Shown: positions 35,516-47,600 of the stretch, one piece after another
Layout: each line of letters opens with the position of its first letter
Position numbering within the stretch: position 1 is the first letter of the stretch
NCBI RefSeq assembly: GCF_008297975.1
Contig: NZ_VLNY01000018.1
Coordinates: 1-64,000 of the forward strand
Direction: 5' to 3'
DNA from: Antrihabitans cavernicola
Lineage (GTDB): Bacteria; Actinomycetota; Actinomycetes; Mycobacteriales; Mycobacteriaceae
DNA: 64,000 bases
Notes under the pieces: generated by a model
The model's input: only the letters and a program-made list of their open reading frames with translations
Database searches by the model: none
What the model was told of the DNA's origin: nothing
Translations under genes and position numbers: made by a program

Positions 35516-37480
35516 ATGACTGCGGAATCGGCCCAGCCGCAATGGGTGCCGTCGGATACGGACATTCGTAATGCCCGGATCACCGAGTTCGCGACGTTCG
35601 TCGAATCTCGTACCGGAATAGACGTATCCGACTACCACGCGCTCTGGCAGTGGTCGGTCGACGATGTCGACGCGTTCTGGCGATCGGTGTGGGAGTTCTT
35701 CGAGATTCAGTCGACAGTGCCGGACGTCGCCCTCGCTACGACCGACATGCCAGGTGCGGTGTGGTTCCCCGGCACCAGCGTGAACTACGTCGATCAAGTG
35801 CTGCGCAACGTGCGCGACGACCGGCCCGCGTTGGTCTATGCGACCGAAAACGGTGCAGATACTGCGATTTCGTGGACCGAACTGATCCGGCAGACCGGCG
35901 CTTTCGCGGCGACGCTGCGCAAACTGGGCGTGGGAGTGGGCGACCGAGTCGTCGGCTACCTCCCCAACATCCCGGAAACCGTCGTGGCATTTCTCGCCAC
36001 GGCGAGTATCGGTGCTGTCTGGAGCGCGTGTGGCCAAGACTATTCGGCGCGGGCGGCGTTGGATCGGCTGGGCCAACTGGAGCCGACCGTTCTCGTCACG
36101 GCCGACGGCTACCGCTTCGGCGGCAAAGAGCACGACAGGCGTACCGAAATCGAACACATCCGTGCCGGATTGCCGAGTGTGCAACAGACGGTGCTGATCT
36201 CGCGGCTGTCCGACGCAGTGTTTTCGGACGGCGTGGTTTCGGCGGGCGTCACCGATTGGGCCGGTGCCGTCGAGGGCGACTACCCGCTGGAGCCGGTCGC
36301 GGTTCCGTTCGACCATCCGCTGTGGGTGGTGTTCTCGTCCGGCACGACGGGACTGCCGAAGGGCATCGTCCATGGGCACGGCGGAGTACTGCTCGAGCAC
36401 CTGAAAGCTGTTGCTCTGCAATCGAACATCGGTCGCGACGACGTGTTCTTCTGGTACACCAGCCCCAGCTGGATGATGTGGAACTATCAGGTCGCGGGCT
36501 TGCTGACCGGTGCGACAGTCGTCTGTTACGACGGCAGCCCGTCGTACCCCAGCACGGACGCACTGTGGGCCACGGCCGCTCGGCTGCAGGCGACGGTGCT
36601 CGGCACCAGCCCGGGATACGTCCTGGCCTGCGCGAAGGCCGGTTCGGTTCCGAAGACCGACCACGATCTGAGTGCATTGCGCACTGTCGGCATCACCGGC
36701 TCCACCCTGCCGCCGTCGTCGTCGATCTGGTTGCGCGACAACGTCGGCGACACCGTACAGGTGGCGTCGATCAGCGGCGGCACCGACGTGGTGTCGGCCT
36801 TCATCGGCGGTGCGCCGACGGTGCCGGTGTGGCCGGGTGAGCTGTCAGCCCCGTTCCTCGGTGTCGCGCTCGATGCGTACAGCGAAGACGGCAAGCCGGT
36901 CCGTGGGGAGGTGGGCGAGTTGGTGATCACCAAGCCGATGCCGTCGATGCCGGTGCGCTTCTGGAACGACGCCGACGGCCACCGCTATCACGACGCTTAT
37001 TTCGACCACTTTCCCGGCGTGTGGCGCCATGGCGACTGGATCACGATCACCGATCACGGCAGCGTCGTCGTGCACGGCCGATCCGACTCGACGTTGAACC
37101 GCAACGGAATTCGGATGGGCAGTTCCGACATCTACCAGGCGATCGAAGCGCTACCCGAGATCGCCGAGGCGCTGGTGATCGGCGCAGAACAACCGGATGG
37201 TGGTTACTGGATGCCGTTGTTCGTCGTCCTCGCCGACGGTGCCGAACTCGACGACGCTCTGATCGCCCGCATCAAAACCGCGATCCGCGAGGAAGCGTCG
37301 CCGCGCCACGTTCCCGACGAGATCATCGTCGCGCCCGGAATCCCGCACACCCGAACGGGAAAGAAGCTCGAAGTGCCGATCAAGCGGATGTTCCAGGGTG
37401 CCGACGCGGCGCGGATCGTCGACCGCAGTGCCGTCGACGACCCCGAGCTGATCGATTGGTATCTGGCACAGAAGCGGTAG
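35516..37480 (+). CDS. Acetoacetyl-CoA synthetase
   Basis: 654 residues. The ATG at 35516 follows AGGAGAG (35503-35509); a slightly upstream in-frame ATG at 35468 overlaps the lyase gene. An AACS N-terminal domain (ITEFATFVESRTGIDVSDYHALWQWSVDDVDAFWRSVWEFF) is followed by the adenylation P-loop SSGTTGLPKGIVHGHGG and HGRSDSTLNRNGIRMGSSDIYQA. It activates acetoacetate, the end product of leucine breakdown, to acetoacetyl-CoA. A gap of only 16 bases to the lyase gene puts it in the same operon, which is one gene more than in the mycobacterial set. Confidence 0.92.
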   Translation: MTAESAQPQWVPSDTDIRNARITEFATFVESRTGIDVSDYHALWQWSVDDVDAFWRSVWEFFEIQSTVPDVALATTDMPGAVWFPGTSVNYVDQVLRNVRDDRPALVYATENGADTAISWTELIRQTGAFAATLRKLGVGVGDRVVGYLPNIPETVVAFLATASIGAVWSACGQDYSARAALDRLGQLEPTVLVTADGYRFGGKEHDRRTEIEHIRAGLPSVQQTVLISRLSDAVFSDGVVSAGVTDWAGAVEGDYPLEPVAVPFDHPLWVVFSSGTTGLPKGIVHGHGGVLLEHLKAVALQSNIGRDDVFFWYTSPSWMMWNYQVAGLLTGATVVCYDGSPSYPSTDALWATAARLQATVLGTSPGYVLACAKAGSVPKTDHDLSALRTVGITGSTLPPSSSIWLRDNVGDTVQVASISGGTDVVSAFIGGAPTVPVWPGELSAPFLGVALDAYSEDGKPVRGEVGELVITKPMPSMPVRFWNDADGHRYHDAYFDHFPGVWRHGDWITITDHGSVVVHGRSDSTLNRNGIRMGSSDIYQAIEALPEIAEALVIGAEQPDGGYWMPLFVVLADGAELDDALIARIKTAIREEASPRHVPDEIIVAPGIPHTRTGKKLEVPIKRMFQGADAARIVDRSAVDDPELIDWYLAQKR

Positions 37481-37496
37481 TCCATAAGCTGATGCC

Positions 37497-38243
37497 ATGA
37501 CCGTCCACTTCATCGGAGCAGGCCCCGGCGCCGCCGATCTGCTCACGGTGCGTGCTGTCGATCTGCTGCGCACCAGCCAGGTCTGTCTCTACGCGGGAAC
37601 GTATCTCGACGACGCCGTTCTCGCGTACTGCCCAACCGGCGCAACGCTGATCGACACCCAGAAGCTGAATCTGGACCAGATCATCGAGCACCTGGTTGCC
37701 GCGAACGCAGCGGGTCACGACGTGGCACGGCTCTGTTCTGGCGATCCGTCGATCTACTCGGCCCTCGCCGAACAGACGGAACGACTCGACGGCGCGAGCA
37801 TCCCATGGGATGTCACTCCCGGTGTCCCCGCCTATGCCGCCGCGGCCGCCCTGCTGCGTGCAGAGCTGACTGTTCCGGAATTGGTGCAATCGGTGGTGCT
37901 GACCCGCGCCCACGCGCGATCGACCGCGATGCCCGAGTCGGAGGTGCTGACCAATTTCGCGAAGACCCGCGCAACGCTCGTGCTGCATCTGGCGATCACG
38001 CGGATCCGCGACGCCGTGACGGATCTGCTGCCGGACTACGGCCCCGACTGCCCGGTCGCGGTGGTCTACCGCGCGAGCCAGCCACACGAACTGGTACTGC
38101 GCGGCACCCTCACCGACATCGCCGACCAGGTCGACGCCGCCGACCTTCGGCAAGCTGCGGTGATCATCGTCGGTGCCGCCCTGGAGCCGGATCGGATAGC
38201 CCGCTCGCACCTTTACGATCCCTGCCGGAACAGGCCGGTCTAA
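37497..38243 (+). CDS. cobM: CobM, precorrin-4 C11-methyltransferase
   Basis: 248 residues, normal length. The SAM-dependent tetrapyrrole methyltransferase marks are VHFIGAGPGAADLLTVRAVDLL at the start, VARLCSGDPSIYSALAEQ near residue 80 and VTPGVPAYAAAAALL near 105. It acts in the aerobic cobalamin pathway. It starts 16 bases after acetoacetyl-CoA synthetase. Other cob genes, which usually flank it in actinobacteria, are not seen to either side here. Confidence 0.93.
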   Translation: MTVHFIGAGPGAADLLTVRAVDLLRTSQVCLYAGTYLDDAVLAYCPTGATLIDTQKLNLDQIIEHLVAANAAGHDVARLCSGDPSIYSALAEQTERLDGASIPWDVTPGVPAYAAAAALLRAELTVPELVQSVVLTRAHARSTAMPESEVLTNFAKTRATLVLHLAITRIRDAVTDLLPDYGPDCPVAVVYRASQPHELVLRGTLTDIADQVDAADLRQAAVIIVGAALEPDRIARSHLYDPCRNRPV

Positions 38244-38283
38244 AATACGATCGTTCGTACAAACTGTTGAGTGGAAAGATGCC

Positions 38284-38427
38284 GTGCTGGCCGCGGCCAA
38301 TACTGCGATGCGGCTCGGCGACGACCAGGCGGTGAGCAAGGTTCGTCGGATCCTCGGTTCGATCCTCGACGAGAGTTGGATCGCCGGGGGAGCACCGTTG
38401 TGGTCGCCGTCGCTTCGCGAACGGTAG
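38284..38427 (+). CDS. Small open frame or gene remnant before the NRPS
   Basis: 47 residues from a GTG (VLAAANTAMRLGDDQAVSKV then a helix-rich end finishing SPSLRER). The amino-acid use looks like a real actinobacterial protein, helical and charged, but I do not recognise the family. It may be the tail of a decayed gene. TACGA-TCGT-TCGTA, a short inverted repeat, lies just upstream at 38246-38259. Confidence that it is translated is low. Confidence 0.25.
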   Translation: MLAAANTAMRLGDDQAVSKVRRILGSILDESWIAGGAPLWSPSLRER

Positions 38428-38666
38428 ATTGGTCGGATGATCACTGCGTCGATGGACGGGTCCGCGCACGAGTGGGATTCATGGCAGCCGGATCACCTGT
38501 AACAGGATGTGTGCACTCCGTAGATACACGTTATGAACTTTTTGACTTGATTGATATTCGAACTTGTCCCGAATCCTCGCTCGCAGCTGTTGTATAGAAG
38601 GTTGCGGTCGAGCACGAGGGAGTAGTCGTCGGGGAACCTTGGGGCGTTCCGGAAACGAGGTTACGG
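38428..38666. other. Leader region of the giant NRPS gene
   Basis: About 240 bases without a convincing gene. The middle (38515-38565) is clearly AT-richer than the surroundings and holds TTGACT at 38542-38547, a possible -35 box, but no good -10 follows at 17 bp. No iron box or tRNA is visible. A 21-codon frame from 38437 looks like chance. ACGAGG at 38655-38660 is the NRPS ribosome site. Confidence 0.5.
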
Positions 38667-41600
38667 TTGGACCAGGTAGATATTGATGGTGACGGCACAA
38701 CCGTCGACGAGTTCGCCGATGCTTTTCCGCTCTCTCCGGCTCAGCTCGGAATGTGGTACGCGCAGCACCTCGATCCCGAAGTCCCCATCAACATCGCGCA
38801 GTACGTCGACCTCCACGGCGAGCTGGATACCGAGGCCCTGAAGAAGGCAAGTGCGGCGGCAGCCGAGGACGTGGGCTCCGGTTTTCTCCGGATCATCGAA
38901 CGCGACGCCGAGCCCTTGCAGGTGGTCGATCTCTCGCTCGATGCGCCGCTGACCTATGTCGATTTCCGGGATGTCGAAGACCCGATCGCCGCTGCCGCCG
39001 ACTGGATGCGCGCCGAATACAGCAAGCCGATCGACATCGTCGAAGACCGGCTGATCTACGCTGCCGCCCTGCAGTTGGCCGACGACCATTTCTACTGGTA
39101 CTCCCGCGTTCATCACGTCGCGCTCGACGGCTTCGGCGCAATGACGTTCATGGGCCGCGTCGCCGAGCACTACTCGGCGTTGGTCGAGAACCGTGAGCCC
39201 GCGCCGGCAAAGGCCGGCGACCTGCGCGCTCTGTACGACTCCGAGGTCGCCTACCGCGACAGCACCCGATTCCAGACCGACAAGACCTATTGGGCCGAGC
39301 GCGTCGCCGGGCTGGAAGAGGGCACCAGCCTCACCGGCCGCACCGCGCCGCCCGCACCGATCAACGGCATCGCAAGCGCCGAACTGCCCGCGGGTGAGAA
39401 CTCCCTGCTCGAGGCATCGGTTGCCAAACACGACTCGTCGCCCGCCTCGTTGCTCATCGCGTCGTTCGGGGCGTACCTCGCGCAGATCACGGGTAACGAA
39501 GACGTCATCCTCAGCCTTCCGGTCACCGGTCGCACGACGGCAGTGATGCGCCGATCGGGCGGCATGGTGTCCAACGTCGTCCCGGTGCGGCTACGCGTCG
39601 GCAGCGATACGACCGTCGCCGAATTGCTCAAGGACGTCACCGTCGGCGTCTCCGGCGCACTGCGTCACCAGCGGTACCGCCACGAGGACATTCGACGCGA
39701 TACCGCGTCGCAGAACAACAACACCAAGGAGTTCTTCGGACCCTGGGTGAACATCATGCTGTTCCACAGCGAGATCGCGTTCGGCCCGATTCTGGGTCAG
39801 CTCAACGTGCTCTCGACCGGCAGCATCGAAGACCTCGGCGTCAACTTCTATCAGTCGGTTGCCGGCACCAGCGCCCACATCGACTTCGAGACCAACCCCA
39901 ACCTCTATTCCGACGACGAAGCGCGGCTGCATCACTCCCGCTTCATAGATTTCTTCGAGCGTTTCCTCGCCGCCGATGCCGAAGACACGGTGTGGTCCAT
40001 CGACGTCGTCACCGATCAGGAACGCGCTACGTCGGTAGTCGACTGGAACGCCAGCGGCCACGACGTGCCGGACACGACGCTGGTGCGACTGCTCGACGCA
40101 GGGGTCGTTGCAGGCGGCGACGACATTGCGCTCGAATTCGAAGGCGACGCCCTCACCTACGGCGAGTTCGATGCCCGCGTCAACCGCCTTGCCCGTCGCC
40201 TGATCGCCGATGGTGTCGGCCCGGAATCGCTTGTTGCCCTTGGTATGCGGCGATCGCTCGATCTGGTCGTCGGCATGCACGCCGTACTCAAGGCCGGTGG
40301 CGCCTACGTTCCCATCGACCCCGATCACCCTGCCGAGCGCACCGGATACATCCTCGACAGCTCCAAGCCGGTGTGCCTGCTCACCACGTCGCGCGACGAG
40401 ATCGACCTGCCGGACGGCGCGAACGTCCTCGAAATCGACACCGTCGATCTGTCGACGTACGACCCCGCCCCGATCGTGGACGACGAGCGCACGCTGCCAC
40501 TGCAACCGGGCAACACCGCCTACGTCATCTACACGTCGGGTTCGACCGGCCGTCCGAAGGGCGTCGCGGTCACCCACCGCGCCATCGTCAACCAGATGCT
40601 GTGGATGCTCGACGAGTACCGCCTCAATTCGTCGGATGTGGTGCTGCAGAAGACTGCAACAACCTTCGACGTATCGCTGTGGGGCTACTTCCTGCCGCTG
40701 CTGGTCGGCGCCAAGCTGGTCGTGGCCACGCCGGACGGCCACCGCGATCCGGCCTATGTCGCCGCCGCGATCGAACAGCACGGCGTCACGGTGACGGACT
40801 TCGTTCCGTCGATGCTCACCGTCTTCGTCGCGCAGGCCGCCGCAAGTCAATGTTCCACGCTACGACACGTTTTCGTCATCGGCGAGGCCCTCCCGCCGGA
40901 GACTGCCGCCGGTTTCCGCCGGATCAGCACGGCAGGTTTGCACAACCTGTACGGCCCGACGGAGGCCGCGGTCAGCGTCACCTACTGGGAGGCGACGGCC
41001 GCCGACGTCACCACAGTCCCGATCGGTGTGCCCGAGTGGAACGTGGCCGCGTACGTGCTGGACTCGCGACTGCGACCGGCCGCCATCGGAGCGCCCGGCG
41101 AGCTGTACCTGGCCGGTCGGCAGTTGGCGCGCGGCTACCTGGGTCGCCCCGACCTGACGTCCGATCGTTTCGTCGCAAATCCGCTCGACCCCCATGGTTC
41201 TCGCATGTACCGCACCGGCGACCTGGTGCGCTGGCGTGACACGGGCGTCCTGGAATACATCGGACGTACCGACTTTCAGGTGAAGTTCCGCGGCCAGCGC
41301 ATCGAGCTCGGTGAGATCGAGACAGACTTGCTCGCGCACCCGACGGTGAGCCAGACAGTCGTGCTCGTCGCCGACACCGCCACCGGCCAGCAGTTGGTCA
41401 GCTACGTCGTGCCCGCGCCGGGTCACACGGCGGATCCGGTGGAACTCACGCGGTTCGTCTCGCAGTCGCTGCCTACCTACATGGTGCCTGCAGCGATCAT
41501 GGTGATCGATGCGTTCCCGCTCAACACCAGTGGCAAGCTCGACCGAAAAGCGTTGCCGGAACCGGTCTTCAGTGCCGACGCCGCGTCGTACCGCGCGCCG

Positions 41601-44600
41601 CGGACGCAGGCCGAGCAGATCGTGGCGGGGATCTTCGGCGATGTGCTCGGTGTGTCGCGAGTCGGCATCGACGACAACTTCTTCGAGCTCGGCGGCAACT
41701 CACTGGTCGCTACCCAGACGGTGTCGCGCATCGGTGCGGCATTCGGGACGCAGCTGGGTGTACGCGCCCTGTTCGAGACGCCGACCGTTGCAGGCCTCAC
41801 GGCCCGCGCCGCGGCAGGCGCGCCTACCGATTCCACCCGGCCGGCGCTGGTCGCTCGTCCGCGCCCGGACCGGGTGCCGCTTTCGCTTGCGCAGCAACGG
41901 ATGTGGTTCCTCAACCAGTTCGATCCCACGGTTCCGACCTACAACCTGCCGTTCGTCGTACAGCTGAGCGGCAACGTCGACGTCGATGCGCTCCGGGCCG
42001 CGCTGAACGATCTGCTCGAACGTCAGGAGTCGCTGCGCACCGTCTTCCCGGAGTCCGGGGACGGCGGGTTGCAGCGGGTGCTGCCGATGTCGGAGGTCCA
42101 CCTCGACATCGAGCCGGTGCGGGTGACGGAGGCGCAACTGCAGCCGTTGCTCACCGAGTTCGCCTCGACAGGTTTCGACGTCTCGCACGAACTCCCGATC
42201 AGGGTTCGGGTTTTCCAACTGGCAGACGACGATTTCGCTGTCGCATTCGTGGTTCACCACATCGCTGCAGACGGCTTCTCGTTCGGCCCGCTCTCGCGCG
42301 ATGTTCTTGCCGCCTACCTGGCGCGCGCGAACGGAGCGGCACCCGATTGGGCGCCCCTCACCGTGCAGTATCGCGACTACACGCTGTGGCAGCGCGACCT
42401 CCTCGGCTCCGATGACATTCCGGATACCATTGCGGCGCAACAGGTCGACTACTGGCGTACCACGCTTGCCGGCCTACCGGAGCAGCTGGATCTGCCGCTC
42501 GATCACGCGCGGCCCGCGACGCAGAGCTTCCGCGGAGATCGCGTCTCGTTCCAGATCTCCGACGACCTGCATCGGCAGATCGCGGCGCTGGCTCGCGCTC
42601 AGGGCGTCAGCCTGTTCATGGTCGTGCACACCGCGCTCGCGGTGCTGCTGGCCCGGCTCAGCGGCAGCAGTGACGTTGCGGTCGGCACACCGATCGCCGG
42701 TCGCGGTGAGCAGGCGCTCGACGACTTGATCGGCATGTTCGTCAACACCCTGGTGCTGCGGACCGAGATCGAGAGCACGGAGAGTTTCGCCGACCTGCTT
42801 GCCCGCACACGCGACACCGACCTGGCAGCATTTGCCAACTCGGACGTGCCGTTCGAGCGTCTTGTCGAGGTGTTGAACCCGCGCCGATCGCAGGGGCGGC
42901 ATCCGCTGTTCCAGGTGATGCTGTCCTTCGAGCAGCAGTCTCAGCAGAGCATCACACTCGGCGATCTACTGGTGTCCGCTCACGAACTCGAAGTCGACAT
43001 CGCGAAGTTCGATCTCCAATTCACGCTCTCCGAGATCACCGATGGCAACGGCGAACTGGACGGCATTGCCGCCGTGATCATCTACGCCGCAGATCTTTTC
43101 GACGCCGCGCGGATCGAGCAGGTCGGCGAGCAGTTCGTCCGAATCCTGGAATCGGCGGTCGCTGCCCCCGCGAACGCGGTCGGCGACATCGAGGTACTGG
43201 ATCCGGCCGAGCGGGCCGACTTGATCGATCGCACGGGGCCGCCCGCCGAATCGCCGCGTACCCTCCCGGAGTTGCTGGCCGACGCGGCCGCGCTCGACCC
43301 GGATGCGATCGCGTTGTCCTACCGAGACAGCACTCTGACGTACGGCGAACTCGACGAGCGTTCCTCGCAGCTCGCGCGTGTGCTCATCGAGCGCGGCGTC
43401 GGTCCGGATTCGCTTGTTGCACTGGGTGTTCCGCGTTCCCTCGAATCGGTTCTCGCGGTGTGGGCGGTCGCCAAGGCGGGCGGCGCCTTCGTTCCCGTCG
43501 ATCCGAATTATCCGCCGGATCGCATCACGCACATGATCACGGACTCGAAGGCCGTACTGGGCCTGACGGTCGGCGTCGTTCGGCAAGAACTTCCGGACAC
43601 GGTGGAGTGGCTGACGCTCGACGACGAACTGTTCGAGCGTGACTACCTGCGTAGGTCGACCGAACCGGTCACCGACGACGAGCGCGTTGGATCGGTGGCA
43701 CCCGGCAACGCCGCCTACGTGATCTACACGTCCGGTTCGACGGGCGTGCCCAAGGGCGTCACCGTGACGCATGCCGGACTTGCGAACTTTGCTGCCGAGC
43801 AGCGCGAGCGCTACCGCATCACCGCCGACTCGCGAGCCCTGCACTTCGCGTCGCCGAGCTTCGACGCATCGGTGCTCGAACTCCTCATGGCGGTCGGTTC
43901 CGGTGCGCGCCTTGTCATCACACCGCCGTCGATCTACGGCGGTGAAGAACTCGCCGAGCTGATGCGCGCCGAGGGGGTTACCCACACCTTCCTCACGCCG
44001 TCGGTACTGGCGTCGATCGAGCCGACCGATCTGCCGGACCTGCGCGTCGTGGTCGCGGGTGGTGAAGCGGTGCCTGCCGAGTTGGTCGTGCGCTGGGCAC
44101 AGCCGGGCCTGGAATTCTTCAACGGTTACGGACCCACCGAAACCACCATCATGACCAATATCAGCGACCCGTTGTCGCCCGCTGACCTGGTCACGATCGG
44201 TGCCCCGATTCGCGGTATGCGTTCGCTGGTTCTCGACGAGCGCTTGCGGCCGGTACCGATCGGCGTTCCTGGCGAGCTGTACCTGTCCGGGATTCAGCTT
44301 GCCCGCGGCTACCACGATCGACCGGGGCTGACGGCGACTCGCTTTGTCGCCGATCCGTGTGGTGATTCCGGTGAGCGGCTGTATCGCACAGGGGATGTGG
44401 TCCGGTGGGTTTCCGGGGCGAGCGGAGCGACGGGGGATGTTTCAGCCGGAACCGTTGAGTACGTCGGCCGTTCGGACTTTCAGGTCAAGGTTCGCGGCTT
44501 CCGAATCGAACTCGGTGAGATCGACGCAGCTCTGCGCGCGAGTGATGACGTCGACTTCGCTGTCACAATCGGGCACACCGGTGAAACCGGTGCCACCGCA

Positions 44601-47600
44601 CTGGTTTCCTATGTCTTGCCGGGCCCGACCAAGACGATCGACACAGGAGACCTGAGCCGCTTCATCGGCCGCAGCCTGCCTGCGCACATGGTGCCCTCGG
44701 CGATCATCGTGCTCGACGAGATTCCGCTGACTCCGGTCGGCAAGCTCGATCGTGCCGCCTTGCCCGCACTCGTCCACGAGGTTCGCGAATTCCGCGCTCC
44801 CACAACACCGATCGAGCAGATCGTTGCCGATGTCTTCCGTGACGTCCTCGATGTGGATCGGGTCGGCGTCGACGACGACTTCTTCGAGCTGGGCGGCAAC
44901 TCGCTGATCGCGACCCAGGTGGCGTCCCGGCTCGGTACCGCGCTGGATACCCGTGTGCCCGTCCGCGCATTGTTCGAGGCGCCCACGGTCGGTGCACTTG
45001 CGGCGCGCGTCGAATCGCACGTCGGTGCGGGTGGCCGCGCAGCGTTGACCGCTCGCGAACGCCCGGAACGCATTCCGCTCTCGCTCGCACAGCAGCGCAT
45101 GTGGTTCCTCAACCGATTCGACACCGCGTCTGCCGTCAACAACATCCCGATCGCCATCAGGCTGACCGGTCAACTCGACGTTGCGGCGCTGCAGGTCGCC
45201 GTCATCGACGTGATCGATCGGCACGAGTCGTTGCGGACGGTGTTCCCCGAATCTGCCGACGGTCCGGAACAATTGGTGCTCGACGCCGCGCAGATCGTTC
45301 CCGACCTGACACCGGTCACCGTGACCAACGACAATCTCGCCCAGCACTTGGTCGAGCTTGCGTCTGTCGGATTCGACGTCACCGACGAAGTGCCCCTGCA
45401 CGCCAGGCTTTTCGAGGTCAGCGAGACCGAGTACATCCTCGGCATGGTGGTACACCACATTTCGGCCGACGGCTGGTCGATGGGGCCACTCGCGCGCGAC
45501 GTGATGGTCGCCTACGCGGCGCGCACCACGTGGGAGGCACCCTCGTGGTCGGCGCTGCCCGTTCAGTATGCGGATTACGCGCTGTGGCAACGAGAGGTAC
45601 TCGGTTCCGAAGACTCAGCGGATTCGCTGATCTCTCAACAGGTTTCGTTCTGGTCGAAGACCCTGGCAGGGCTCCCGGATCAGCTCGACCTCCCGGCTGA
45701 CCGCCCGCGTCCACTGGTCGCGTCGTATCGCGGCGGAACGTACGAATTCAACGTTCCGCCGCAGACGCAGCAGCGACTGTTCGAGCTGGCGCAGGCGAAC
45801 AACGCATCCGTCTTCATGGTGATGCACGCAGCGTTGGCCGTTCTGCTGTCGCGGATGTCGGGTACCGACGACATCGCCGTCGGTACCCCGGTCGCAGGTC
45901 GCGGTGAAGCTGCGCTGGACGATCTGATCGGCATGTTCGTCAACACGCTGGTGTTGCGCACCGAGATCGACCCGAACCGATCCTTCGCGGATCTGCTTGC
46001 CCGCGCCCGCGAAACCGACCTCGCGGCGTTCGGTCATGCCGATGTGCCGTTCGAGCGGTTGGTCGAGGTCCTCAACCCATCGCGGTCGCAGGCTCGGCAT
46101 CCGCTGTTCCAGGTCATGCTGACGTTCCAGAACACCGGACAGGTCAACCTCGAGCTACCTGGTCTGAGCGTGTCGGGCGTGGAGTTCGACGCCCACATGG
46201 CGAAGTTCGACCTGCAGCTGACCCTGTCCGAGACGAGTGTCAACGGTGCAGGTGCGGCCGGAATCGCCGCCGAACTGTCCTATGCCACTGATCTTTTCGA
46301 AGAATCGACGATGGCGATATTCGCCGAACGGTTCTTGCGGGTGCTCGACGCCGTGTCCGCCGGACCGATTCCCGCAGTCGGGGACATCGAGTTGTTGGAT
46401 GCCGCCGAGCGGCGGTTGGTGCTTCACGGCTTCAACGACACAAATTTCGACGTCGATTCGTCGGCGACGTTGGTGTCGTTGTTCGAGGCGCAGGTGGCTC
46501 GGACGCCGGACGCGGTGGCGGTGTCGTTCGAGGGTGAGTCGTTGACGTATGGCGAGTTCGCTTCTCGGGTGCACAGGTTGGCTCGGTGGTTGATTGCCGA
46601 GGGTGTGGGTCCGGAATCGCTTGTGGCTCTGGGTATGCGCCGCTCGTTGGATTTGGTTGTGGGTATGTATGCGGTGTCGGTGGCCGGTGGCGGGTATGTG
46701 CCGCTGGATCCGGATCATCCGGCGGAGCGCATCGACTACATCCTCGAGACGGCGCGACCGGTGTGTGTGTTGTCCACCAGTGCCGACGAGTTGGCTGTCA
46801 CCGGGCGAACGGTGTTGATCGATGAGCTCGATCTGTCCGGCTTTGCCGATGGCCCGGTCACGGATGCGGAGCGCACCGCGAATCTGTTGCCGTCGGGTAC
46901 GGCGTATGTGATTTTCACGTCGGGGTCGACGGGTCGTCCGAAGGGTGTTGCGGTCTCCCATGGTGCGATCGTGAACCGTTTGGTGTGGATGCAGTCGGCG
47001 TACGCATTGACCGAGTCGGATGTGGTGTTGCAGAAGACGCCGGCGACGTTCGATGTGTCGGTGTGGGAGTTCTTCTGGCCGTTGCAGACCGGTGCCCGGT
47101 TGGTGGTCGCGAGGCCGGATGGTCATCGTGATCCGGCGTATCTGGTCGAGGTCATTCGCGGCATGAACGTGACGACGGCGCATTTCGTGCCGTCGATGTT
47201 GGCGGTGTTCGTTGCTGCCGGGGCGAGCGGAGCGACGGGGGAAGTCAACGACGGTGCGAGGGAGTGCACGTCGTTGCGGCAGGTGTTTGCCTCGGGTGAG
47301 GCGTTGCCCGCTGCTACCGCACAACGGCTTCGGATGTTGACCGGTGCGGATCTGCACAACTTGTATGGCCCGACGGAGGCTGCGGTCGACGTGACGTTCC
47401 ACGAGGTGGTCGATGCGGATATCGCGTCGGTCCCGATCGGTGCGCCGGTGTTCAACACGGAGTTGTTCGTGTTGGACGGTCGGTTGCGTCCGGTGCCGGT
47501 CGGTGTTGCGGGTGAGTTGTATTTGGCGGGTGTCCAGTTGGCGCGCGGGTACGTTGCCAGGCCGGATCTGACGGCTGATCGGTTCGTGGCGAATCCGTAC

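Noticed and set aside
38437-38502. 21-codon frame upstream of the NRPS as a leader peptide
   Set aside because: No run of one amino acid, no attenuator-like hairpins and no ribosome site.
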